The position numbers were made by a program, and so were the translations under genes. This document shows positions 1-9,600 of a DNA stretch of 64,000 nt, piece after piece. This stretch comes from Prado023 sp963697345 (GTDB lineage Bacteria > Actinomycetota > Actinomycetes > S36-B12 > CAIYMF01). Each line of letters opens with the position of its first letter. The stretch's first letter is position 1. The notes under the pieces were generated by a model, which saw nothing but the letters and a program-made list of their open reading frames with translations, did not search any database and was not told the origin of the DNA. The stretch spans positions 62,001 to 126,000 of the forward strand of contig CAVONS010000002.1 of the NCBI GenBank assembly GCA_963697345.1, read 5' to 3'.

Positions 1-1
1 A

Positions 2-130
2 TCGAAGATCGCCGAGGTGTCCAAGAAGTGGTTCCGGGTCCGCGATACGTACGGCGTCGAGGTCGCACCGGGGCAGAACGAGGCGCTGGTCCTGGCGATG
101 ACAGTGTGTGTCGACCAGATCTCGCACTGA
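2..130 (+). CDS. LURP-one/scramblase-like family protein, C-terminal fragment
   Basis: The window opens inside a reading frame that ends at TGA 128-130. The 42 visible residues contain AEVSKKWFRVRDTYGVEV followed by a hydrophobic stretch ending in VDQISH. An 'A-VSKKWF---D-YGV-V' strand followed by 'LVLA' and an Asp is typical of the C-terminal beta-barrel strands of the LURP-one-related (DUF567, Tubby C-like) family. The start and most of the protein lie left of the window. The next gene starts 135 bases downstream in the same direction, so co-transcription is possible but not shown. Family assignment rests on a short stretch and is moderate. Confidence 0.6.
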   Translation, partial: SKIAEVSKKWFRVRDTYGVEVAPGQNEALVLAMTVCVDQISH

Positions 131-264
131 TCGGTGGCCCACAGGCCCGGGCCGGCTGGCCCCATTGCGCAATGAAGGCTGTCGCCGCCACGACCCCGCG
201 GTCTCGAGGCGACTAATCTGTCCGTGGCGGGCTCGCCACAGGGTTCGACCATGGAGGGAACTCA

Positions 265-2325
265 ATGTCCGGTCAGTACAGGCGGTTGTTGTCGGCGCGA
301 TCCACCCTGGGTGTTCCGGTGCAGGCCGGCGTCCTGGCCGGGACCACCGTCGTCGGCCGGACGTTCAGCCGTGGCTTGATGCCGCGCACCACCTCCGACC
401 AGGCCATCATCACCGGTGTCTCCTCTGCTGTGAACTACGGACTGACCGCGACGTCGCAGTCGGTCATCCAGCGGGCGGCGTTCAAGCTCGCCGGGCAGGG
501 GCCGGACAATGCCGAGCGACGCATGACCAGGCGCGGGATCGTGTTGGCGGCCGATGTGGCGGCGATCGCCGTCGGTGCCGCGGCGCAGGTCCTGCTCAAA
601 CAGCGCAAGGACGAGCCGATCGCGCGGGCGTGGGGCCGTTCAGCGGCCTGGCGGCTCGCTGTGGGCGGCGTGGCTGGGGGCATCATCGTGACATCCGAGA
701 TGGCCCTCGAAGCGCTCGCCGGCGAGGATCGGACCTGGGTCCGCAACCTGCCGATCGCCCTGCCGGTAGGCGGCGCCCTGGCTGCCTGGCAGTACAACCG
801 CCTGCGCACGCGGATGCGCGCCGAGGGAGTCACCCACGACGCCGAGGGCGTGTCGTTGGCCGACAGCCAGTCCGTGGCGGTCGGGAAGTCCGTGGGCATC
901 GGCGCAGTGGTGTCCGTCGGGTTGTTCGGTGCCGCCTACGGGGAGAAGCTGTTCGCGCACGGGGTCGGCTCGCTGGTCACAGCAGTCAGCCCGCGCGCGG
1001 AGCTGATCGGCCGGCCGATCGGTCACCTGAGCGCACTGGGCATCCTCGGGCTGGTCGGGATCAAGGGCATTCAGTACGTGTTCCACCAGGCCGAGAGCTC
1101 CGGTGACGCAGTCGAGGTCGCCTACTCGGCGGCTCCGACGTCGGAGTTCGTCAGCGGTGGTCCGCGCAGCGCCGTGTCGCCGGACACGATCGGCCGAGAG
1201 GGCCGGCGGTTCGTGAACATGGCGCTCACGGCGCAGGAGATCGAAGCCGTGATGGGCGGTCCCGCGAAGTCCCCGATCCGCGTGTTCGTGGGCCTGGAGA
1301 CCAGGAACACGACCAGCGAGCGTGCCGACCTGGCGATGCAGGAGCTCGAGGCGCTGGGTGCCTTCGAGCGTGCACACATCGTGTTCATGTCGCCCACGGG
1401 TACCGGATACCTGAACTATGTGACGGCAGAGTCGTTGGAGTTCCTGACCCGCGGCGATGTGGCCCTGGTGGCGATGCAGTACTCGCTGCGGCCCTCGCCA
1501 CTGTCACTGTTCCGCGTCGGCATCGGCATCGACCAGAACAACGCGTTCCTGCATGCCTTGAAGTGGCGGCTCGAGGCGATCCCGGCGGAGAAGCGGCCCC
1601 AGCTGCACATCTTCGGCGAGAGCCTGGGCGCCCAGACCTCGGAGGACATCTTCGCCGAGGAGGGGACCGAGGGCCTGCACCGCGTCGGTATCGATCGTGG
1701 CCTGTTCCTCGGCACGCCGGCGGCCACGAAGTTCCGCCAGAGGTGGTTGTCCGATCCGGCCGCGATGGATCCGGACGGCGAGATCGTCGAGGTTGACAAC
1801 TATGGGGAGTTCCTGGCCCTGCCAGCCGACGTGCGGGAGCGCGCGCGCTACTTCTTCCTGACCCACCACAACGACTCCATGCCCAAGTTCTGGTTCCCGC
1901 TTGCGGTGCAGGCACCGGCCTGGATGGGTCCCGCCGACACGCGTGAGCCTGGGGTCCCCAAGGAGACCGCGTGGCGCCCCTACATCACGTTCCTCATCAC
2001 GTTCATCGACGTGAAGAACGCCATGAACGTGATCCCCGGGCAATTCGTGGCCAACGGGCACGACTACCGCGCCGACCTGGCCCGCTTCACGTCGTTGGCC
2101 TACGGCCTGCCCGCCGACGACGCCATGGTGGACACCCTCAACGAGGTCCTGGCCAGGCGCGAGCTGGAGTGGGCAGAGCGCAGGGTGATCGACCAGCAGT
2201 TCGCCGACGCCCAGGCGGCGGTCGACGACCAGTTGGCCAAGTGGGGTGCCACGCAGAACGTGGACCGGGACACCGCCAGCGCGCCCAGCGCACCCGTCGA
2301 GTCCGCTCAGCCGACGTCGTCCTGA
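265..2325 (+). CDS. Membrane alpha/beta-hydrolase (Abhydrolase_9-like)
   Basis: A 686-residue protein. The first ~270 residues carry several hydrophobic Ala/Gly/Val-rich segments consistent with membrane helices. The second half is a soluble hydrolase domain with the nucleophile elbow HIFGESLGAQ (Ser about residue 453) and a C-terminal NGHDY that could supply the catalytic His. An N-terminal membrane part fused to a GESLG hydrolase domain matches the actinobacterial Abhydrolase_9 (DUF2319-type) family, whose substrate is unknown to me. ATG 265 is preceded by GGAGGGAA at a good distance. The 3' end overlaps the convergent mtnP gene by 19 bases. Predicted location is the cytoplasmic membrane. 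Confidence 0.8.
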   Translation: MSGQYRRLLSARSTLGVPVQAGVLAGTTVVGRTFSRGLMPRTTSDQAIITGVSSAVNYGLTATSQSVIQRAAFKLAGQGPDNAERRMTRRGIVLAADVAAIAVGAAAQVLLKQRKDEPIARAWGRSAAWRLAVGGVAGGIIVTSEMALEALAGEDRTWVRNLPIALPVGGALAAWQYNRLRTRMRAEGVTHDAEGVSLADSQSVAVGKSVGIGAVVSVGLFGAAYGEKLFAHGVGSLVTAVSPRAELIGRPIGHLSALGILGLVGIKGIQYVFHQAESSGDAVEVAYSAAPTSEFVSGGPRSAVSPDTIGREGRRFVNMALTAQEIEAVMGGPAKSPIRVFVGLETRNTTSERADLAMQELEALGAFERAHIVFMSPTGTGYLNYVTAESLEFLTRGDVALVAMQYSLRPSPLSLFRVGIGIDQNNAFLHALKWRLEAIPAEKRPQLHIFGESLGAQTSEDIFAEEGTEGLHRVGIDRGLFLGTPAATKFRQRWLSDPAAMDPDGEIVEVDNYGEFLALPADVRERARYFFLTHHNDSMPKFWFPLAVQAPAWMGPADTREPGVPKETAWRPYITFLITFIDVKNAMNVIPGQFVANGHDYRADLARFTSLAYGLPADDAMVDTLNEVLARRELEWAERRVIDQQFADAQAAVDDQLAKWGATQNVDRDTASAPSAPVESAQPTSS

Positions 2326-3083
2326 AGCTGGGCCGCACGGCCGGCGGCATCCAGGAGCACCGATCGCAGACGGTCGGTGCTCCGCGCGAACACGGCCATC
2401 ACCTCATCCACCGTCACCCCGGCACCCACCTCGGCCCCGGCATCGACATCGGTCACGAGAGCCATGCACGCGTAGCACATGCCGAGCTCCCTGGCCAGGA
2501 CGGCCTCGGGGTGACCGGTCATGTTCACGATCGCCCAGCCCTGCTTCTGGAAGAACATCGACTCCGCGCGTGTGGAGAACCGGGGACCCTCGATCACCAC
2601 CATCGCGCCCCCGTCCTCGGCCTCCCACCCGGCAGCCGCGGCGGCGTCCAGGAGGACGGCTCGCATCTCCGAGCAGTACGGATCAGCGAAGGAGGCGTGC
2701 ACCGGCCCGGAGTCGCCGAAGTCGTCGTGGAAGGTCTGTGCGCGGTTCCTGGTCCAGTCGACGAGCTGATCGGGGACAACGAGGTCGCCGGGGCCGAGCC
2801 CAGGCGAAAGCCCACCGACAGCGGCTGGTGCGAGCACGCGTACGACCCCCAGGCTGTGCAGGGCCCAGACATTGGCGCGGTAGTTGATCTGGTGCGGCGG
2901 GATGTGATGGTCGGTCCCGTGCCGGGCGAGGAAGGCCACGGGATGCCCGTCGACCTCAGCGATCGTGATCGGGCTGGAGGGGTCGCCGTACGGCGTCTCC
3001 ACCAGCACCTCACGTGCGTCGGGGAACATCGAGTACAGACCCGATCCGCCGATGATCCCCACCGACACGGACGTTCGATCCAC
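2307..3083 (-). CDS. mtnP: S-methyl-5'-thioadenosine phosphorylase
   Basis: Predicted to cleave 5'-methylthioadenosine with phosphate to adenine and 5-methylthioribose-1-phosphate, in the methionine salvage or polyamine by-product pathway. The 258-residue protein has the phosphate-binding start VGIIGGSGLY, the RHGTDHHIPPHQINYRAN block, and MTGHPEAVLARE followed by a TDVDAG motif, all family signatures of PNP/MTAP enzymes. GTG at 3083 is chosen because AGGGGAGG lies just upstream and the longer reading frame adds only low-complexity residues before the first conserved strand. The gene is convergent with the upstream hydrolase and diverges from the alpha-glucosidase. Length is normal for the family. 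A purine nucleoside phosphorylase is the alternative. Confidence 0.88.
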   Translation of the reverse strand: MDRTSVSVGIIGGSGLYSMFPDAREVLVETPYGDPSSPITIAEVDGHPVAFLARHGTDHHIPPHQINYRANVWALHSLGVVRVLAPAAVGGLSPGLGPGDLVVPDQLVDWTRNRAQTFHDDFGDSGPVHASFADPYCSEMRAVLLDAAAAAGWEAEDGGAMVVIEGPRFSTRAESMFFQKQGWAIVNMTGHPEAVLARELGMCYACMALVTDVDAGAEVGAGVTVDEVMAVFARSTDRLRSVLLDAAGRAAQLQDDVG

Positions 3084-3228
3084 AGCAGCCTCCCCTGATC
3101 CGAGCACGTGCCCTGAGCCTAGGCGGGGCCCACCCCCCGATGCTGGGGCTGGCTTGCGGCGTGCTGTGCCAGACGACAAGAATCTGATTCCCCGGGATCC
3201 CCTCCTGGACCGTCGTAGAGAGGCACCC

Positions 3229-4987
3229 ATGACATCTGGCCAGGGACCCGTCGTGGTCGCCAGGGATGAAGCCGCTGGAGACCAGTGGTGGAAATCTGCG
3301 GTCGTCTACCAGATCTACCCCCGGTCCTTCGCGGACTCAGATGGCGACGGGGTCGGGGACCTGCGCGGGATCATCGGCAAGCTGGACTACTTGGCGACGC
3401 TGGGCGTCGACGTCCTCTGGCTGTCGCCGATCTACCGATCGCCGCAGGATGACAACGGGTACGACATCAGCGACTACGAGGATGTTGACCCGACGTTCGG
3501 CACCCTGGCCGACCTGGACGAGCTCATCGCGGGCCTGCACGCCCGCGGCATGCGCATCGTGATGGACCTGGTGGTCAACCACACCAGTGATGAACACCCC
3601 TGGTTCGTGGAGAGCCGGTCCAGCCGGGACAACCCGAAGCGCGACTGGTACTGGTGGCGCCCCGCTCGACCCGGCCACGAGCCGGGGACCCCCGGCGCCG
3701 AGCCGACCAACTGGACATCGTTCTTCTCCGGGCCGGCCTGGGAGTACGACGCGGTCACTGACGAGTACTACCTGCACATCTTCACCCGGAAGCAGCCCGA
3801 CCTGAACTGGGAGAACCCCGAGGTCCGGTACGCGGTCTACGCCATGATGAATCGCTGGCTGGATCGCGGCGTCGACGGCTTCCGGATGGATGTCATCAAC
3901 TTCATCTCCAAGGATGTCGGGCCCGACGGTTCGCTTCCCGACGACATCACCGACGACCTGACCGTCTACACCCTCGGCGGGCGCTACTTCCTCAACGGGC
4001 CGCGAGTGCACGAGTACCTGAGGGAGATGAACGCCGAGGTCCTGGCCGGTCGGAACCTGATCACGGTGGCTGAGACCCCCGGCGTGACGGTCCAGGATGC
4101 CCGCACCTACACCGACCCGGCCAACCGCGAGGTCGACATGGTGTTCACCTTCGAGCACGTGGATCTCGATGCGGCCCCCGGCGGCGCCAAGTGGGACATC
4201 ATCCCCCTGCCCCTGACGGTGCTGAAGGCCACCCTCTCGCGGTGGCAGGACGGCCTGGCCGAGGTCGGCTGGAACTCGCTGTACTGGGACAACCATGACC
4301 AGCCGCGTGCGGTCTCCCGCTTCGGTGACGACGGGGTGCACCGAGTGGCCAGTGCCAAGGCCCTGGGATCCATCCTGCACCTCATGCGCGGCACGCCCTA
4401 CATCTACCAGGGCGAGGAGTTCGGCATGACCAACACGCCCTTCACCTCGCTGGATGAGTACCGCGACGTCGAGTCGCTGAACTGGGCCGCCCAGGCTGCG
4501 GCTCAGGGCAGAACCCCAGGAGGAGATCCTGGCTGCACTGGCCGTCAAGTCCCGCGACAACGCCCGCACGCCGGTGGCCTGGAACGACGGGCCGAACGCG
4601 GGCTTCACCACGGGCGAGCCGTGGATCGGCCTGAACCCCAACTACGTCGAGGTGAACGCTGAGGCAGCGCTGGCCGACCCGGACTCGGTCTTCCATCACT
4701 ACCGGCAGCTCATCGCCCTGCGGCACTCCCACGACGTGGTCGTGCACGGGGACTACCGCCTGCTGCTGCCCGACGACGAGCAGGTGTTCGCCTACGTGCG
4801 GACGCTCGAGGACCAGCGGATGTTGGTGATCGTCAACATGTCCGGGCAGCCGGTGGACGTGGACCTCGGCCCCGATGCAACGCTGCTCGACGGGCGCGTG
4901 CTGCTGGCTGCTGGCGGCCGGGGCCACGGCTCGACCCTTGCCCCGTGGGAGTCACGTGTCGTGCTGTCCGGCGGCGTCACCCCGTGA
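3229..4987 (+). pseudogene. GH13 alpha-glucosidase, interrupted by a one-base frameshift
   Basis: From ATG 3229 the frame reads a GH13 enzyme starting with WWKSAVVYQIYPRSF, then MDLVVNHTSD, FRMDVINF (nucleophile Asp), VAETPG (acid/base Glu) and WDNHDQPRAVSRFG (transition-state Asp). Near 4506-4508 the frame is lost. The next frame resumes exactly where expected with AEPQEEILAALAVKSRDNAR and the C-terminal beta domain to TGA 4985-4987. Removing one G from the GGG at 4506-4508 gives a continuous ~585-residue oligo-1,6/alpha-glucosidase-like protein. Cytoplasmic hydrolysis of maltooligosaccharides, sucrose or trehalose analogues is likely. Every catalytic residue is intact, so a sequencing indel is at least as likely as a real pseudogene. 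Confidence 0.85.
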
Positions 4988-5014
4988 CTGCTGCCCGGGC
5001 GGCAGGGCGGGTCG

Positions 5015-5368
5015 TCACGTCACGAGGTGGAGCTCGAGATCGGCTCGGATCTGAACGTGCCGGATCAGGAAGGCTCGCTCGTCGAAGCGCTTCCGGCGCA
5101 GCCACGCGGTGACTTCGTCGTTGCACTTGCTGGCGTTGCACGACCGGCAGGCAGGCACCACGTTGGCGAGGGTGTACCGCCCGCCCCGGGAGATGGGCAG
5201 GACGCAATCGCGTTGGAGCGGTGGGCCGGTAACGCCGCAGTAGGCGCACCCTGCCCATGCATCCTGCAACGCTGTCCATTGGGTGTCGGTCAAGTCGTGA
5301 GCGACCCGCGCCATGCGGCGCTGACGGCGCCGGGCAGCGCGGACCTTGCGACTGCCGCCCACCGCCAT
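5015..5368 (-). CDS. HNH endonuclease domain protein
   Basis: A 117-residue basic protein. The first zinc knuckle CAYCG (about residues 41-45) is followed by QRDCVLPISRGGRYTLANVV and PACRSCNASK, giving the CxxC...H/D...N...CxxC layout of HNH nucleases. The usual first His of the DH pair appears as Cys or Asp in 'RDCVLP', a variant worth noting. The N-terminus (SRKVRAARRRQRRMAR) is strongly basic and may bind DNA. The gene stands alone, convergent with the GH13 gene. Such small HNH proteins are common in actinomycetes and phages, and no phage context is visible here. Confidence 0.78.
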   Translation of the reverse strand: MAVGGSRKVRAARRRQRRMARVAHDLTDTQWTALQDAWAGCAYCGVTGPPLQRDCVLPISRGGRYTLANVVPACRSCNASKCNDEVTAWLRRKRFDERAFLIRHVQIRADLELHLVT

Positions 5369-5511
5369 GTGGGCAGCCTAGGACCGCAACCCATGGCACG
5401 GTGGGACTTCGTGGCCCGCCCCCTGCGGGTCACGACTGGTACACCCTTCCCCCGCGATTCGACCAGCTCGGAGTCGCCTGGCCAGGACGTGACGCTCCTC
5501 CCCGCGATGCC

Positions 5512-5931
5512 TCACTGCCGGAGGGCTCGAGCAGCGGCAGTCTGCACGCGAGGATTCGGGTCGCCCAGTAGCTCTTCCATGGCCTCCAGTGAGGCATCCG
5601 ACGTCGGCTTCCGAGCCGCCACGACCTTCGCAGCCATCTCCCGGACCCGCCAGTGCTCATCCGAGCATGCCGCCACCACGGCGTGCTCAGCCTCAGGATC
5701 CCAGACATACAGGAAGGCCCGCAGAGCCCAGGTTCGGGGCCAGTAGCCGTCCGGACCTCCCTCGCGGCCAGCCAACACGCCCGGTGCCGAGTCGCCCCCC
5801 AGCACCCACAACAGGTCTGCGTCGGCCCGTGCGCCGGCGAGAACGCCCACACACTTGCGAACAACCGTCAGGCTGCCGTCGCGCGCAGCGGCCAACGTCA
5901 CCCGATGTCGTGGTGTCGATTCCTGGACCAT
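5512..5931 (-). CDS. HEAT-repeat-like protein
   Basis: A 139-residue helical protein. The C-terminal half shows at least two HEAT-type repeats: DEHWRVREMAAKVVAARK, and ELLGDPNPRVQTAAARAL at the C-terminus, each with the D/N-P-x-x-V-R/Q-x-x-A-A pattern. The N-terminal half (VVRKCVGVLAGARADADLLW and the following WALRAFLYVWD region) may hold degenerate repeats. No enzymatic motif is present, and a scaffold or protein-binding role is the usual inference for such repeats. The gene lies in a row of short unrelated minus-strand genes. About 220 bases without a clear gene separate it from the membrane protein at 6153. Confidence 0.6.
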   Translation of the reverse strand: MVQESTPRHRVTLAAARDGSLTVVRKCVGVLAGARADADLLWVLGGDSAPGVLAGREGGPDGYWPRTWALRAFLYVWDPEAEHAVVAACSDEHWRVREMAAKVVAARKPTSDASLEAMEELLGDPNPRVQTAAARALRQ

Positions 5932-6152
5932 GACGCCACTGTGCCATCACGGCCAACGCGAGGACGGGCATGTCCCACACCTGGCGATCGTTCCTGCGCG
6001 CGCATTCGTCCCGCGCCGAAGAACCGCGTCCATCCACCGCGAGTCGCGCAGGTTGGCAGGCTTCATCGCCCACTATGACGCGGCAGTTTGCAGGACTGGA
6101 CCCGGGCGTACCGACAGCGGGTGAGGTTGGCGTCCTGCCCAAGGGGTACCGG

Positions 6153-6740
6153 CTATCGCCGGACCGACACACCGGGGGACTCGGTGGCAGCACGTGCCGG
6201 CGCCGAGTGCGCGAAGCCCCATGACGTGGCGGCGATGATCGCCCCGAGACCGATCTCCAGCGGGGGGCTCACTGACGAGCCCTCTGGGGTCACGATCATC
6301 ACCGGCAGGATGGCGAGGTAGTACAGGGCCCAACCCAGCGGCGCCCACCGCAGCCAACCAGGCATGACGCCAGCCCGTGCGATGGCAATCCCCGCGATCA
6401 GCCCGCCGATCAGTTGGCCGAGCCCGCCGATCGCGTAGAAGGGGTTGTCCTCCTCGCTCAGGTTCGACACGAGCTGCACCGTGGCACCCAGAGCGATCGA
6501 CGCCGTCCCGATGATCCACAGGACCAGGCCGACGCGGCCGACCCTGCTCGGGCCGGCGGCGCCGGTGCGGAGCATGCCCACGAGAAGGGCCGTGACGCAC
6601 GAGAAGGCCACCGCGCTCACGAGCGAGTCCGTGACGTGACCCACCTCCCCGGTCAACTGCATGACGGCCTGAGCCATGAAGAGGGCGCCACCCAGGGTGC
6701 CGAGCAACCCCGTCGTTCGTGCAATGCGGGTCGTGTCCAT
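6153..6740 (-). CDS. Multi-pass membrane protein of unknown function
   Basis: 195 residues from ATG 6740, which has a clear GGAGG eight bases upstream; the longer frame to 6845 would add Arg-rich, unlikely sequence. Six hydrophobic segments are visible: GLLGTLGGALFMAQAVM, VSAVAFSCVTALLVGML, VGLVLWIIGTASIALGA, IGGLGQLIGGLIAGIAIA, LGWALYYLAILPVMIV and IGLGAIIAATSWGFA. There are no recognisable catalytic residues. The gene is divergent from the histidine kinase at 6884, sharing a 143-base intergenic region, so it could be a target of that two-component system. Function unknown. Confidence 0.7.
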   Translation of the reverse strand: MDTTRIARTTGLLGTLGGALFMAQAVMQLTGEVGHVTDSLVSAVAFSCVTALLVGMLRTGAAGPSRVGRVGLVLWIIGTASIALGATVQLVSNLSEEDNPFYAIGGLGQLIGGLIAGIAIARAGVMPGWLRWAPLGWALYYLAILPVMIVTPEGSSVSPPLEIGLGAIIAATSWGFAHSAPARAATESPGVSVRR

Positions 6741-6883
6741 CGTGAAGACCTCCGTTTCGTTGGGAATGCCGTTCGAGGTCAGCGTGCGCCGTCGGCGAGC
6801 GCGGCACATCCGTGTGACCACGGTTCTGGCACTGGGTGATTCCACGGAGGCCCTTCCTGCCCGTGCGCCCCTACCATGCCGAC

Positions 6884-8857
6884 ATGACCCGCCTGCGGTG
6901 GTCCGCCTACTTGGTCACCGCGGCTGCCATCGCCGTGGACCTGCTCTGCTGGGTGTGGACCCTGAACTGGTTGGGCGACGAATGGGCCATGTATGTGGCT
7001 ATCGGGACGCTGCTCGTGGCTCCGGTGATCGCGCTCGGAGTGCTGGTCGCCACGCGGCGGCCGGACAACCCAGTCGGGCTGCTGCTGACCCTGGCCGGCT
7101 CGGTCCCGCTCGTCGTCGTGCTGTTGCCTCTCATCGCGGCCGAGGTGCACGTCGAGGCGCCGGGTGCCCTTCCTGTCAGCGCCCTGCTGGTTGCCGCCCA
7201 GCAGGGTGCCTGGATGTGGCTCTACGTGCCAGGCGCCCTGCTCATGTTGGTCTTCCCGGACGGGCGGTTGCTCACCCCACGCTGGCGGTGGATCGCCGGT
7301 GGGTTGCTGGTGGTTCCGATCGTGTTCATGGTCCCCGCCCTGCCAGCGGGTGCACTCCCAGCCCCCTACGAGGCGGTGTCGCGTGAGGCAGTGCCTCAGC
7401 CACCTGAGTGGGTTGGTGTCGTGGGGTTGGCGCTGCTCCCCATCTTCCTCGTGCTGCTGGTCTCCAGCGCGGTGTCCATGGTTCTGCGGCGGCGGCGCAG
7501 CACGGATCCCACGGTCCGCGCCCAACTGCGATGGTTCGGCCTCGGGGCGGTCTTCCTGCCGGGAGCCCTACTGCTGTGCTGGCTGTCCTACCTGCTGTTC
7601 GACACCGCCGACCTGGGGTTCCTTGTCATAGCTCTGACCCCACTGGCCCTTGCCGCCGCCACGGCTGTGGCCCTGCTCCGCCACGACCTGTATGACGTCG
7701 ACCGAGCCCTCAGCAACGCCGTCACCTACACGCTCCTCAGCGCGGTGCTGCTCGCGATCTTCACAGTGGTCGACGTCGGGATCGGCCTGCTACTGGGTCA
7801 GGGGTCGGCCCCTGCAGCAGCGATCGCGACGGCGGTCGGAGCACTGGCGCTGATGCCGGTGCGATCACGCCTCCAGGGCATCGTCGCCCGGCGGATCGAC
7901 CCGCAGCGCTCGGCAGCCATCTCGGCCGTCACGGATCTGCGCGCCCGGATCGATGCCGGTAGCGCCCAGCCCGAGGAACTCGAAGGCGTGCTTCGTGGCA
8001 CCCTTGCTGACCCGGGCCTGCGCGTGGGGTTTGGGGTCCCCGGCCGCCCGGGCTACGTCGACACACGCGGTGAGCGGGTCGAAGTCGGCCGCGGGACGCC
8101 AGTGGAACTGGGTACCGATGCGGTCGGGGTCCTGGTGCCCGACTCCGGCACTGCCTCGAAGGAACTTCTGCGTGAGCTTGCGGGTGAGATCGCGTGGCTG
8201 GTCGATGTCATCCGGTTGCGCCATGAGCTCGCAGACGCGGTGCAGCAGGTGGGCGAGTCGCGACAGCGCCTTCTGCACGCCGGCTATGAGGAGCGTCGTC
8301 GGCTGCAGCGTGACCTGCACGACGGCGCTCAGCAGCGCCTGGTGTCCCTGGGGATGGCACTGCGGCTCGCCCAGCGGCACCTCGGCCCGGGCAACGAGGA
8401 ACTCGTCGGGTTGCTCGACCAAGCCGTGGCCGAGCTCGGCACCTCTGTCGCCGAGCTGCGTGCGCTGTCCCATGGCCTGCGCCCGACGACGGTTGGTGGC
8501 GGCCTGGCACCAGCCCTGCGGGCGCTGGCGACTTCTGTGCCCATCGCGGTGGACCTGGACCTGAACTGCGACGACGTCCCCGAGGAGGTCGCCACAACCG
8601 CGTACTACGTGGCAAGCGAGGCGTTGGCCAACACCGTGAAGCACTCTCGTGCCGGATACGTCGAGATCGTGGCCCAGCGCAGTGACGGGGCCCTGGACGT
8701 GAGCGTGCGAGACGACGGACAAGGTGGCGCCGACCTGCTGCAGGGATCTGGTCTGCGCGGCCTAGCCGACCGGGTGGAGGCAGCTGGAGGTCGCCTCCAG
8801 GTGGAGAGCTCCCAGGCCCAGGGGACAACGGTCCGGGCGGTGATCCCGTGCGCATAG
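6884..8857 (+). CDS. Membrane sensor histidine kinase, NarL/LiaS class (HisKA_3)
   Basis: About 657 residues. The N-terminal ~300 residues contain eight or more hydrophobic helices with a short loop around residues 155-180. The transmitter begins near residue 455: RRRLQRDLHDGAQQRLVSLG is the HisKA_3 phosphoacceptor (His in LHDG), followed by a dimerisation helix, an N-box (SEALANTVKHS), a G-box (DDGQGGAD) and a final GLADRVEAAGG typical of NarX-type ATPases. ATG 6884 is chosen because hydrophobic sequence begins right after it; GTG 6836 is an alternative. The gene overlaps the response regulator start by 10 bases, so the pair is translationally coupled. The signal is unknown. Confidence 0.9.
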   Translation: MTRLRWSAYLVTAAAIAVDLLCWVWTLNWLGDEWAMYVAIGTLLVAPVIALGVLVATRRPDNPVGLLLTLAGSVPLVVVLLPLIAAEVHVEAPGALPVSALLVAAQQGAWMWLYVPGALLMLVFPDGRLLTPRWRWIAGGLLVVPIVFMVPALPAGALPAPYEAVSREAVPQPPEWVGVVGLALLPIFLVLLVSSAVSMVLRRRRSTDPTVRAQLRWFGLGAVFLPGALLLCWLSYLLFDTADLGFLVIALTPLALAAATAVALLRHDLYDVDRALSNAVTYTLLSAVLLAIFTVVDVGIGLLLGQGSAPAAAIATAVGALALMPVRSRLQGIVARRIDPQRSAAISAVTDLRARIDAGSAQPEELEGVLRGTLADPGLRVGFGVPGRPGYVDTRGERVEVGRGTPVELGTDAVGVLVPDSGTASKELLRELAGEIAWLVDVIRLRHELADAVQQVGESRQRLLHAGYEERRRLQRDLHDGAQQRLVSLGMALRLAQRHLGPGNEELVGLLDQAVAELGTSVAELRALSHGLRPTTVGGGLAPALRALATSVPIAVDLDLNCDDVPEEVATTAYYVASEALANTVKHSRAGYVEIVAQRSDGALDVSVRDDGQGGADLLQGSGLRGLADRVEAAGGRLQVESSQAQGTTVRAVIPCA

Positions 8858-9501
8858 TGATCGCGGAGGACGCCGTACTGTTCCGGGAGGGACTCGCCAG
8901 GGTGCTCGAGGATGCCGGGCACGAAGTCGTGGCTCGGGTCGGGGACGCCGAGGCCTTCGTCGCGTCGGTGCACAAGTACCGCCCGGACCTCGTGGTCGTC
9001 GACATCGAGATGCCTCCCCACGCCGGTGATGATGGGGCGCGGGCCGCACGCGGCCTGCGCGACGACTTCCCGGAGCTGGCCATCGTGCTGCTCTCCGCGC
9101 ATGTGGAGACGCGGCATTCGGTTGAGCTCGTGCGCGCCGGACGGTTCGGCTACCTGCTCAAGGATCGCGTGCTCGACGTGGATGACTTCCTCGACGCACT
9201 ACGAAGAGTCGGAGCCGGCGGCACTGCCCTGGACCCGGAGATCGTCACTGAACTGATCGGCCCCCGCCAACCCAGAGATCCTCTCGCCCTGCTGACACCG
9301 CGCGAGCGAGAGGTGCTCTCGCTGATGGCCGAGGGCCGGACGAACCGCGGGATAGCACGTCGGCTCTGGCTGACCGACCGGACCGTCGAGACCCACGTCG
9401 CAAACGTCATCAACAAGCTCGGGCTGCACTCCGACGAGGAGGACAACCGCCGGGTCCTTGCGGTCCTGGCCTATCTGGCGGGCCGGGCCACGCCGAGTTG
9501 A
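8848..9501 (+). CDS. LuxR/NarL-family response regulator
   Basis: 217 residues from a GTG that overlaps the kinase stop. The receiver domain has the acidic pair (IAEDA near residue 6), the phosphoacceptor in VVVDIEMPP (about residue 53), a switch Ser in LLSAHV and the Lys in LLKDR. The C-terminal LuxR helix-turn-helix begins LTPREREVLSLMAEGRTN and ends with TVETHVANVINKLGL. It should be phosphorylated by the adjacent kinase and bind promoters as a dimer. Target genes are not evident from the sequence; the divergent membrane protein at 6153-6740 is a candidate. Confidence 0.93.
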   Translation: MRIVIAEDAVLFREGLARVLEDAGHEVVARVGDAEAFVASVHKYRPDLVVVDIEMPPHAGDDGARAARGLRDDFPELAIVLLSAHVETRHSVELVRAGRFGYLLKDRVLDVDDFLDALRRVGAGGTALDPEIVTELIGPRQPRDPLALLTPREREVLSLMAEGRTNRGIARRLWLTDRTVETHVANVINKLGLHSDEEDNRRVLAVLAYLAGRATPS

Positions 9502-9600
9502 GCTCGCGGCTCAAGCCAGCGCCCGCAGGTCGCTGGTGCGCACCGCGACCACCGCAACGGCGTGCGCGTCGCGCGCGCCTTCGGGCGGTGGACACCTCGT

